Assembly: GCA_902497145.1 (NCBI GenBank)
Contig: CABVDR010000004.1
Span: forward strand, 24,922 to 88,921
Direction of reading: 5' to 3'
DNA: 64,000 bases
Origin: an uncultured Oscillospiraceae bacterium
GTDB lineage: Bacteria > Bacillota > Clostridia > Oscillospirales > Oscillospiraceae
Shown here: piece by piece, positions 47,886-55,388 of the stretch
Layout of the letters: each line of letters begins with the position of its first letter
Numbering within the stretch: the first letter of the stretch is position 1
Made by a program: the position numbers and the translations under genes
The notes under the pieces: model-generated
Told to the model about the DNA's origin: nothing
What the model saw: only the letters and a program-made list of their open reading frames with translations
Databases searched by the model: none

Positions 47886-48292
47886 ATGATGATCCCTTCA
47901 CAGTGGTCGATCTCGTGCTGGATGATCTGAGCCGTCCACCCGGTGAAGGTTTTCAGCCGCTCCTGGAACTTCTCATTCTGCCAGCGCACCTTAATGGATT
48001 TCCACCGCTTGGCAGGGCGAGTGCCGGTGAGGGAGAGACAGCCCTCTTCCGCGTCATAGAGCCCGGATTTCTTGATGATCTCCGGGTTGAACATGACCAT
48101 ATAGCTGCCCTCGTTGTCAAAGGCAATGATGCGTTTGTTGACGCCGATCATATTGGCTGCCATGCCTACGCAGCCGGCCTTGTGGTGTTCCAGGGTCTCC
48201 AGCAGATCAGCCGCAATCTGGATGTCGTCGGGGGTGGCTGGCTCCGCCTTCTGGGAAAGGAACGTTTCGTCCTTGCAGATCTCTCGAATCAT
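47882..48292 (-). CDS. Peptide deformylase-like protein lacking the motif-1 Gln
   Basis: This 136-residue protein has the PDF metal motifs EEGCLSL (Cys85) and IIQHEIDHCEG (His126, Glu127, His130). In the first motif it reads CVGMAANMIG (41-50) where the standard is GVGLAAPQIG, so the Gln that stabilises the transition state is replaced by Met48. It may be a low-activity or repurposed deformylase, or use a different substrate. AAGGAG before ATG 48292. It lies between an AlkZ-like gene and a TIGR04076 gene in an operon unrelated to translation. Confidence 0.85.
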   Translation of the reverse strand: MIREICKDETFLSQKAEPATPDDIQIAADLLETLEHHKAGCVGMAANMIGVNKRIIAFDNEGSYMVMFNPEIIKKSGLYDAEEGCLSLTGTRPAKRWKSIKVRWQNEKFQERLKTFTGWTAQIIQHEIDHCEGIII

Positions 48293-48320
48293 GGTTGTTT
48301 CTCCTTATGTGTTTGAATAG

Positions 48321-49058
48321 CTAGCGTGAGCAATCCCAGCCCAGCACCGTTTGAAGTGCAGACTCCGTGGCAGCCGGAAAGGCTTTCCGTATCTGCTGAT
48401 AAACCAGCTCCTTGGACTGGGCAGGCTCAAAGCCGTAGGCGGAGGAGATGTGTTCATAGCCCCACAGCGCCTCTGGGGTGGTATACACGGAGATGGGCCA
48501 CCCATAGGGCTGGCCCTTTTTGTTGAGGCGCTGCCGGAAGTCTCGGATCAGCAGATAGCCTCCCATCTGGAGATCGGTCACCGTCCCCTCAAAGTTTTTT
48601 TCGCCCGCCTTGCCAAATCCGGCCAGGCGTTTGAGTTCAAAGGAAAATAGTTCATTCTGGACAGCAAACTGGTCCATGATGCGTTTTTGGCGCACACTGG
48701 CCAGCTCCTCGTCCCAGCGGCTGTCAAAGTCATAGCCGCAGCGCCGCCAGTTGGCGAAGTGGGGAAACCATGCCTTGGAGATAAAACCGGCCTTTTTGCC
48801 AAAGAATTTGCCATAGGCCACCTGACCGCTGCGGGCAATGAGCTGCCGCCACTCCCAGGGATCCTGCTCCTGGTCACCGCTCCACCAGTAGAGGTCGGAG
48901 GTGTGCTCCTCGGCGGAAAAGCCGTGGATTTCATTTTTAAAAAGGGGCAGAAATCCCACTTCATTGATCCAGTGGATCAGTTCCTGCCAGCTGCGGATGC
49001 GGCAGGGATCATCCCAATGGAGTCCCCGCATGATCCATACACCATCTTCAATGGCCAT
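48321..49058 (-). CDS. AlkZ-related protein
   Basis: This 245-residue protein has repeated Trp-containing blocks (WIMRGLHWDDP, YWWSGDQEQDPWEWRQLIARSGQVAYGKFF, KKAGFISKAWFPHFANWRR) and a C-terminal winged-helix-like part. It resembles the AlkZ-related group of small winged-helix DNA-repair-like proteins. The catalytic Gln-x-Gln of true AlkZ is not evident, so enzyme function is unproven. The ATG at 49058 is chosen because GGAG lies nine bases before it, while ATG 49067 is only one base from it. First gene of the operon ending at 46390. Confidence 0.6.
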   Translation of the reverse strand: MAIEDGVWIMRGLHWDDPCRIRSWQELIHWINEVGFLPLFKNEIHGFSAEEHTSDLYWWSGDQEQDPWEWRQLIARSGQVAYGKFFGKKAGFISKAWFPHFANWRRCGYDFDSRWDEELASVRQKRIMDQFAVQNELFSFELKRLAGFGKAGEKNFEGTVTDLQMGGYLLIRDFRQRLNKKGQPYGWPISVYTTPEALWGYEHISSAYGFEPAQSKELVYQQIRKAFPAATESALQTVLGWDCSR

Positions 49059-49379
49059 GGCCGACATCTCCTTTTTTCGCCTGGTTACAGGAATTATAGC
49101 ACAGCGATGAGGGAAAAGCCATGGTGTACCGGAAGCATAGACAAATGGGTCAATGTTCAAATATAAAAATAAAAGGCCAAATCTTTTCAGAATTTGCCCT
49201 TTGCTGCTGGCCATAGGACCAAGTAAAATGAGTGGAGATAAATTCCGCAAATGCTCTTCTGCAATCAACATCTTGTGCTATAATTGAATCCTATGGTGGA
49301 TCTTCCGCTATCCAACTTGATTGCTTCTTTGAAGTATGAGAATGTACATATGAAAAATGTTTGGAAGGAGACAAATATT
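49059..49379. promoter_or_regulatory. Divergent control region between AlkZ-related and Sel1 genes
   Basis: No gene is seen here. On the minus strand TGCTATAAT (49093-49101) is an extended -10 for the AlkZ-related operon. On the plus strand TGCTATAAT (about 49275-49283) is an extended -10 for the Sel1 gene. Neither has a strong -35. The central part is AT-rich. Confidence 0.4.
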
Positions 49380-50630
49380 ATGGGACGATTTTTTAGTGAT
49401 ACCGTAGAATCGGCGCTTCGGGATATTTACTATCAGATGTGGACTGGACGGGGACAGCAGGCGCTCCAGAGTCTGGAGCAGGCCTCCGCCGCCGGGGATG
49501 GGGATGCCAGCTGTCTGCTGGCCCGGTGCTACTGCGGAAGCCAGTATGTATGGGAGGGACACCACTTCCCAGAGGATGACCGTAAGGCCACCCGGCTTCT
49601 CCACAAATCGGTGGAACAGGGCAGTGCCATCGGGGTGCTGGTCGCGCTCCGGTCTGGGGAAATGACGCAGGCGGTCCAGGCAAAGATGCCTTTTGAAAGT
49701 CTTCAGGAGGCATTTGATCAGGTTTTAGCCAAGGCCAAGGCTGGAGAGCCCTTCTGTCAATACACCATCGGCAATTCCTATTTCTGGTGGGATTTTCTCC
49801 GCATCCAAGGTAAGCGCCGGGAGGATTTCTCCAGCATGGATGCCTTCCGCTCCTATCTTCGGGAAAATATCTCCCAGTGTGAGGACTGGTTCTGGAAGGC
49901 TTTCCGGGGTGGCGTGTTCTGGGGAGGCAACAACCTAAAGCACTATTATCAAAACGGGGATGAGGACATTATCCTTCCCCACCCGGAGAAAGCCGAGGAC
50001 ATCAACCGCATCGGGGCAGAGTATGGTTACCCCAACTATCAGTATGAGTATGGCCGGCAGCTCCGGGAGGCCAAGCAGTATGACGAGGCCTTCCGCTGGC
50101 TGAAAAAGGCTGTGGACCACGGGGAACTGTCTGCCTGCTTCTATCTGGGGTTGAGCTATGAATGGGGCCAGGGTGTAGAGACCGATGTTACCAAGGCTGC
50201 TGAATGTTACATCAAGGGATTGGAGGTTGTTCCTCACCGGGTGGGCTGCAGTAACCGGCTGGGTGCCTTCTATTATGATGGAGAAGGCGTGGAGCGGGAC
50301 TATGCCAAGGCCTTCCAGCTGCTCAAATGGGCCTATGACCAGGACAACACCAACAACTGGGGCGCTTACTATCTCGGTGCCTGCTATGCCTACGGCCGCG
50401 GCACCCAGCAGGACTATGCCCTTGCCCGGAAGTTTTTGGAGATGGTGGACTGGAACAGCACAAATGCCTTTTATCTTCTGGGCTATCTCTATGCCAGAGG
50501 TCTGGGCGGCCCGGAGGATATTGCAAAGGGGGTTGCCCTGCTCCAAAAGGCTGGAGACCGGGCCGATGCCAAGGAGGAACTGAAGCACTATAAAAAGACT
50601 TTCTTTGGCGGAAAGTGGGTTCGCCGGTAA
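49380..50630 (+). CDS. Sel1-repeat protein B (paralogue of the gene at 23859)
   Basis: This 416-residue protein has Sel1/TPR-like repeats (GELSACFYLGLSYEWGQGVE, NWGAYYLGACYAYGRGTQQDY, NAFYLLGYLYARGLGGPED) and the same MGRFFSD start and KWVRR end as protein A. GGAAGGAG supports ATG 49380. It converges on the eCIS ATPase gene with 26 bases between stops and no clear terminator. A scaffold or protein-binding role is likely; a link to the eCIS is only positional. Confidence 0.85.
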   Translation: MGRFFSDTVESALRDIYYQMWTGRGQQALQSLEQASAAGDGDASCLLARCYCGSQYVWEGHHFPEDDRKATRLLHKSVEQGSAIGVLVALRSGEMTQAVQAKMPFESLQEAFDQVLAKAKAGEPFCQYTIGNSYFWWDFLRIQGKRREDFSSMDAFRSYLRENISQCEDWFWKAFRGGVFWGGNNLKHYYQNGDEDIILPHPEKAEDINRIGAEYGYPNYQYEYGRQLREAKQYDEAFRWLKKAVDHGELSACFYLGLSYEWGQGVETDVTKAAECYIKGLEVVPHRVGCSNRLGAFYYDGEGVERDYAKAFQLLKWAYDQDNTNNWGAYYLGACYAYGRGTQQDYALARKFLEMVDWNSTNAFYLLGYLYARGLGGPEDIAKGVALLQKAGDRADAKEELKHYKKTFFGGKWVRR

Positions 50631-50656
50631 AAAGGGGAATTTTCTTGCTTAGGTAT

Positions 50657-52558
50657 TTATGACATATGCTCTGAAAGCTCCCGGGGCAGGGACTTTCCGC
50701 TCTTTTCCAGCTCGGATTTTAGCGAGAAGATGACACGCGCAGCATCTATTTTGTCCAAATCGGCCGCCATGGCGGCCACCGCTGCCCCCCTGGCAGCGGC
50801 GTAGATTCGCGCTGGGCTCAGCTCCGCTTGGGCCAGTTGGGCAAAGGGAAGGGCGCCATCCCGGCGCTCCTCCGGAATGGCCTGACGCCAAAGTGTTTCC
50901 CGCAGAGAGCAATCGGGGAGAGTAAAACGGACAATATACTGCAGCCGGCGTAAAAAAGCATCGTCAAAGTTGCTCAGCAGATTGGTAGACAGCAGCGCTA
51001 CGCCCTCATACTGCTCAATCTCCTGCAAAAGGTAGGAGGTAGAGAGATTGGCGTATTTATCATGCCCCGTGGATACGCTGGCCCGTTTTCCAAACAGAGA
51101 GTCAGCCTCATCAAAAAGGAGAACGCAGTGGTTCTCCCTGGCGCATTGGAACAGCCGTCCGAGGTGCTTTTCCGTTTCCCCCACGTACTTGTCCATGATC
51201 TGGGACAGATCAGCCCGCAGCAGGGGGAGCCCCAGCTCATGGGCAATGGCGAAAGCGGCCATAGTCTTGCCAGTGCCGGAGGGGCCGTGAAATACCGCGG
51301 TTACCCCTTCCTTTGCCTGGGGCAGACCCCACTGTATCAAACGAGGGGCGCATTGGGCTGCCTGGCAGATCAGCCTTAGCTGTGTCAGGATATGCTGAGG
51401 CAGTACCATGTCCTCCAGGGATATATGTACATCATAAACAAGCCCAAACTCCAGTGCCCCGCCCTGCTGCAAAAGTGCCCCACGCACATCTTCCTGCGTT
51501 ACTTGAAGCCGCCCTGCTTTTCCGGACAACCGGATGGCATGGGCGGCGATTTTTTTGAGAGCTCCCACCGTCATAGCTCCATCAGGCAGGGCATCAGGCA
51601 GAGCTTGGGGAACAAAAGCGCGCCATGCCATTTCCCGGGCCTGCGGGGACAGCTGCCGGGGTAGATGCACCGTCTCACAGTCCCCTCTGAGCTCCCGGTC
51701 ACTCTCCACCAGAATCGCCAGAGAAACGGCATGGCGACAGCACATGCGCTTCAGCGCAGCCAGTGCAGCCCGGGTTTCATCCGGGAGCGCACACACCGGT
51801 GCATCCAGCAGCCTGGCTAACACCCCAATCTCCCGCAGCGTGTGGTCTTGATCCAAGGGGGAGAGAGGGAAGATCTGGGTCAGATCGATCAACACCACAG
51901 GTCCGCAGGCCTGAAGCAGGAGAGTGCGCCGCCCGCTCCCCTCAGGGCCGCAGAGGCACAAAGGGTGTTCTGCGCCACTGCTCCACCACTCAGATACCTG
52001 AGCCAGTGGGGTCTCATAAAGCGGCAGCCACGGCTCCTCCGGCTCCTGGAGGAGCGTACAGCCAGGAATATCTGCCGCCTGAAACCCGGTAAGAAAGGCA
52101 AACGTACTTCGGCATAAAATCAAAGGGCGTTCCAAGGGGTAAACGGTCAGCTCTGATGTGGTGAGCAAAAGAGAACAAAGCGTGTTCGGTCCGGCCAACT
52201 CCGCCAAGGTTTGGCAGGAGCTGGGGCAGAGAGGGCCAATCAACTGCAAACCATACTCTATTGTGGGGAACTGGAGCCCGTACCGGCGGCGAAAGCGACT
52301 GCGCAGTCCGCCGTCCATTTCCAGCGCCAAAGCTGCCATAGTCAGCAGAAAATCCCGCTCATTCAGGGCAAACTGCTGCCGCAGGCTGGAGGGAGCAAGC
52401 TGGATGGCCTCCGGCGTGGCCTGCTCTCTGAATAAAATATCCTGCCGCATCTGCTGACACAGTGCGTCGTTGGGTGACTCTTCGCTGAGCGCTTGAAAGA
52501 GGGCCAGGTAATCGAGAATACAGTCGCTGTTTGTCTGGTATCCGGTCAAAGCCATCAC
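50657..52558 (-). CDS. eCIS AAA+ ATPase (Afp15/Pvc15-like)
   Basis: This 633-residue protein is the AAA+ ATPase found at the end of Afp/PVC-type loci. The N-terminal half is helical and holds a degenerate P-loop GPEGSGRRT (204-212). The C-terminal half is a full AAA+ module with Walker A GPSGTGKT (425-432), Walker B VLLFDEAD (479-486), sensor-like ALLSTNLLSNFDDAFLRRLQYIV with the Arg finger, and a helical lid. It is thought to act in particle assembly or cargo loading. The start is GTG 52558, overlapping the previous stop as GTGA; ATG 52555 is alternative. Confidence 0.9.
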   Translation of the reverse strand: MMALTGYQTNSDCILDYLALFQALSEESPNDALCQQMRQDILFREQATPEAIQLAPSSLRQQFALNERDFLLTMAALALEMDGGLRSRFRRRYGLQFPTIEYGLQLIGPLCPSSCQTLAELAGPNTLCSLLLTTSELTVYPLERPLILCRSTFAFLTGFQAADIPGCTLLQEPEEPWLPLYETPLAQVSEWWSSGAEHPLCLCGPEGSGRRTLLLQACGPVVLIDLTQIFPLSPLDQDHTLREIGVLARLLDAPVCALPDETRAALAALKRMCCRHAVSLAILVESDRELRGDCETVHLPRQLSPQAREMAWRAFVPQALPDALPDGAMTVGALKKIAAHAIRLSGKAGRLQVTQEDVRGALLQQGGALEFGLVYDVHISLEDMVLPQHILTQLRLICQAAQCAPRLIQWGLPQAKEGVTAVFHGPSGTGKTMAAFAIAHELGLPLLRADLSQIMDKYVGETEKHLGRLFQCARENHCVLLFDEADSLFGKRASVSTGHDKYANLSTSYLLQEIEQYEGVALLSTNLLSNFDDAFLRRLQYIVRFTLPDCSLRETLWRQAIPEERRDGALPFAQLAQAELSPARIYAAARGAAVAAMAADLDKIDAARVIFSLKSELEKSGKSLPRELSEHMS

Positions 52559-53457
52559 TCCAAAATCACCTCGTCATACTCCGGTCCGTCCAGCTCGCAT
52601 ACCGGCGTTTGGGTCAGAACCGCATTTTCGTCCAGATAACTGTGTCCATCCATAGACGCGCCGTCCTTCAGGTGGATCAGCTTATAGGACACACCCAGAG
52701 GGATAAAGTCCGGCAGGAGCGCGCGCAGCTGCCTGGCATCTTCCGTGAGGACCTGAGAAGAGAGCAGAATGGAGACCTCCGGGACAGCAAAAGAGGCATC
52801 CGAACTGCTTTGAGTCTGTCCTTCAATAATTTGACAGGAGCGCCCGGTGATCAGACGAGCAAGAAGCTGTAATCCCCGGCGGGTGCCCCGTAGCCGGGCC
52901 AGCAAGGAGGCGTGGGGGAGAATTTTTTTGGTAACAGCAGGTTCCATAGCCCACCGCCGCGCCCCCAGCCAACGGGGCAGCTGAGGCAGAACATTGGGAC
53001 CAGCAGGATCCAAACGCTGAGGAAACCGGCGCATCTGGTCGTTAAGATCCATATATCCGGATTGGTAGACGCCCAGCAGTGTGCGCAAGGTGTCGTCATT
53101 CTGAAGGACAAAAGGCAGACCATCCGTGATAGAGCGGCCGGGGAAGGAGAGGGTGAAGCCCAGCAGCGCGGCCCCCGGTTCGGCGGTGAAAGCCAGATAC
53201 TGTCCCCGTACTCCGTACAGCAGCAGATCGTTAGCGGTGTGGACTAAGACGGGGTGAAGGTCCGTGATAGACTGCTGTGGTGTATCGGCAACAAAGACCC
53301 GCACTTGAGGTGCGACCGGGGCGTCCAGAGTCAGCCGCAGCCACTCCATACCAGGGGACAGCCCACGGTACCAGCGGGAGCAAAATAAGTTTTCTTTCAA
53401 TATGCCGCATTGGGTCAGGTCATAGCTGGAGCGGTAGCGGCGCAGTGGTTGTTCCAT
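52555..53457 (-). CDS. eCIS baseplate protein, phage tail protein I (P2 gpI)-like
   Basis: This 300-residue protein has an N-terminal beta-rich part (GMEWLRLTLDAPVAPQVRVFVAD), then the tail-protein-I pattern: DRMRRFPQRLDPAGPNVLPQLPRWLGARRWA-type helix and LLARLRGTRRGLQLLARLITG. It usually links baseplate wedge to the tail periphery. GAGGAG supports ATG 53457; an ATG at 53475 overlapping the upstream stop lacks a ribosome site. Between the baseplate J-like gene and the AAA+ gene. Confidence 0.8.
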   Translation of the reverse strand: MEQPLRRYRSSYDLTQCGILKENLFCSRWYRGLSPGMEWLRLTLDAPVAPQVRVFVADTPQQSITDLHPVLVHTANDLLLYGVRGQYLAFTAEPGAALLGFTLSFPGRSITDGLPFVLQNDDTLRTLLGVYQSGYMDLNDQMRRFPQRLDPAGPNVLPQLPRWLGARRWAMEPAVTKKILPHASLLARLRGTRRGLQLLARLITGRSCQIIEGQTQSSSDASFAVPEVSILLSSQVLTEDARQLRALLPDFIPLGVSYKLIHLKDGASMDGHSYLDENAVLTQTPVCELDGPEYDEVILE

Positions 53458-53471
53458 AGCAGCTTCTCCTC

Positions 53472-55388
53472 TCATTGGGACTGTGAAACATGGAATTGCG
53501 CCAGATAGGGCAGCATATCGGGAGCAGGTTGGAGGCTTCCGTCTGGCAGACGTGTTACCTCCTCTGTCAAGGTGGTCAGCTCCAGCTTCTGGACCGTGCG
53601 CACATGGGCCACGCTGCCTAATGCGGCATACAGCCCGGTGTATGAAATCTCAGCTCCAAAGTCCAGGGGTCCTGTCACCCCATCAGTCAAGGACAGCGCA
53701 GCCTGGTATAACGAATCCTGATCCACCGGCTCCGTAGTCAACAGGGTAACTTGCACCCGAAGGGGACAGTACCGGGGGCCACGGATCTCCAGAGGCACCC
53801 CAAGCAGCCGACATGGCGACAAAAAGTCGGACAGACACTTCTGCTGCCAGGAGGTAAGGACGGGCTGAGGCAGGTGAGATTTTGGTTTGGCCAACAAGAC
53901 CACTCCAGGACCTGTCCCGCCCAGCCTGCATTTGGGTAGAGCCCGTACCCGCTCCAGGGCCAGACCGGGGGCGCGCCGGGCCAAAAGTTCATAGTCCCGG
54001 CAGGTTACCGCCCGCATTGGCTCCTCCTGCTCCCGGGCGGCCCGGAGAAAGGCATCTCTGGGAGGCTCAGCGTCCTGACCCCCTTGAGCCGGCGTCAGGG
54101 GGATAAGAGCCGCACCGTCTTCACGCACCAGAGGCCCCATAACTCCGCTGCCTGCGCCGCCCAAGGTCCGTACACAGCTGACAATCAGTACTTGACCCTG
54201 AGGTGGGGGAAGATAGTCCCGACCGTCTCCAAAGCGGAGGGTGCGGCTCTTTGCTTCCCAACGGCAGCCCCGAGACAGGGTTTTTCCCTCCACCGGCTGG
54301 CAGACGGGGAAGTCATACCACACCCCATCTTCTTCCACCATGACCTGAAGAGCGTCTGGCCACAGGCTATCCTCTTGGATTGAAAGCGTTTCCATAGCAA
54401 TTCCCTGAAGAGAGCAGAGGGCGTGAAAGTCGGGTTCCACCGCTGCAACCCGTATGATTTGAGGGGGGGCATCTGTCCAGCCGGTGACGTGTCCTCCTGG
54501 GTCCAGATGAAAGGCCATTTGTTTCCAGCCCTCGCTCCAAGGTACAAAGTAAAAAAGTTCCCGTGTCCCAGACCAGGCGGGAGGAATGGAGAAGGGCGCG
54601 GTCAAGTCTATGCAGGCACTGCGGGTGTGCTGCTGGGTCAGCTGGATGGGTTCCAGAACGACCTGAGACAGCTTTGGAAGCCCCTCCCAGCTTCCCGTGA
54701 GGGAAAAGGTCACAGTATCAGTCTCCTGGGGAAGGGTACATGTGACAAAACCACTTTGAAGAAATCCGCAGGTGCCGTCCGTACAGGGGATGTCCTGCTG
54801 CTGGGAGAAGGGGAAAATAACTTGGAGGGTCACCGGCGGCGGGGTCTGTGCCGCAGGCAAATTTCGGCCCTCATCCTGCGTGACAGCAAGCCAAAAGGAT
54901 ATCCGTCTCCCAGAGGGAAGCGGCCCAGATAACCGCAGGGTGAGCTGGCCAGGCAGATCACCCTCCAGAGAGAGGGGGGTATCTGGGGATAGGATCTGGG
55001 TGCCGTGGGCGGTGGTCAGAGAGACTTCATGAATCTGAGGAAGATCCGCTTGGGGAGCTTTGGATATCTCAAAGGGAATATGGTCAATGAAAAAACGCTC
55101 CCCCCAACAGCAGGGGACAAAACGATCAGGCAGCGCCAAAAGCCGGGCGGGAGCCAGGGGGCGGGGGGATGCGCCCAGCAGCTTACAGTAGGCCAAATAG
55201 TGGTCGTCCTGCACTTGGTTTAAAACATAGTTCTGGATGTCGGAGAGATAAGTGAGGTGTTCCAGTATCGCCACGGCAGGGTCGCTGGGATAGTCGTCCG
55301 TCCAGCCTGGAAGTTTGCTGGCCATGTCTTGGCAGGCGCGGGTATAAAGATCCTGCTGCCGGGTGGTGTCCAGATCCATGGGCTTCAT
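53472..55388 (-). CDS. eCIS baseplate J/gp47-like protein (second)
   Basis: This 638-residue baseplate wedge protein begins MDLDTTRQQDLYTRACQDMASKLPGWTDDYPSDPAVAILEHLTYLSDIQNYVLNQ in outline, the gp47-like start. It ends with the J-like region of VTCRDYELLARRAPGLALERVRALPKC, CRLLGVPLEIRGPRYCPLRVQVTL and DGVTGPLDFGAEISYTGLYAAL. ATG 55388 follows GGGAGG and overlaps the upstream stop by four bases. With the neighbouring 819-codon gene it should form the Afp11/Afp12-like wedge pair. Confidence 0.85.
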   Translation of the reverse strand: MKPMDLDTTRQQDLYTRACQDMASKLPGWTDDYPSDPAVAILEHLTYLSDIQNYVLNQVQDDHYLAYCKLLGASPRPLAPARLLALPDRFVPCCWGERFFIDHIPFEISKAPQADLPQIHEVSLTTAHGTQILSPDTPLSLEGDLPGQLTLRLSGPLPSGRRISFWLAVTQDEGRNLPAAQTPPPVTLQVIFPFSQQQDIPCTDGTCGFLQSGFVTCTLPQETDTVTFSLTGSWEGLPKLSQVVLEPIQLTQQHTRSACIDLTAPFSIPPAWSGTRELFYFVPWSEGWKQMAFHLDPGGHVTGWTDAPPQIIRVAAVEPDFHALCSLQGIAMETLSIQEDSLWPDALQVMVEEDGVWYDFPVCQPVEGKTLSRGCRWEAKSRTLRFGDGRDYLPPPQGQVLIVSCVRTLGGAGSGVMGPLVREDGAALIPLTPAQGGQDAEPPRDAFLRAAREQEEPMRAVTCRDYELLARRAPGLALERVRALPKCRLGGTGPGVVLLAKPKSHLPQPVLTSWQQKCLSDFLSPCRLLGVPLEIRGPRYCPLRVQVTLLTTEPVDQDSLYQAALSLTDGVTGPLDFGAEISYTGLYAALGSVAHVRTVQKLELTTLTEEVTRLPDGSLQPAPDMLPYLAQFHVSQSQ

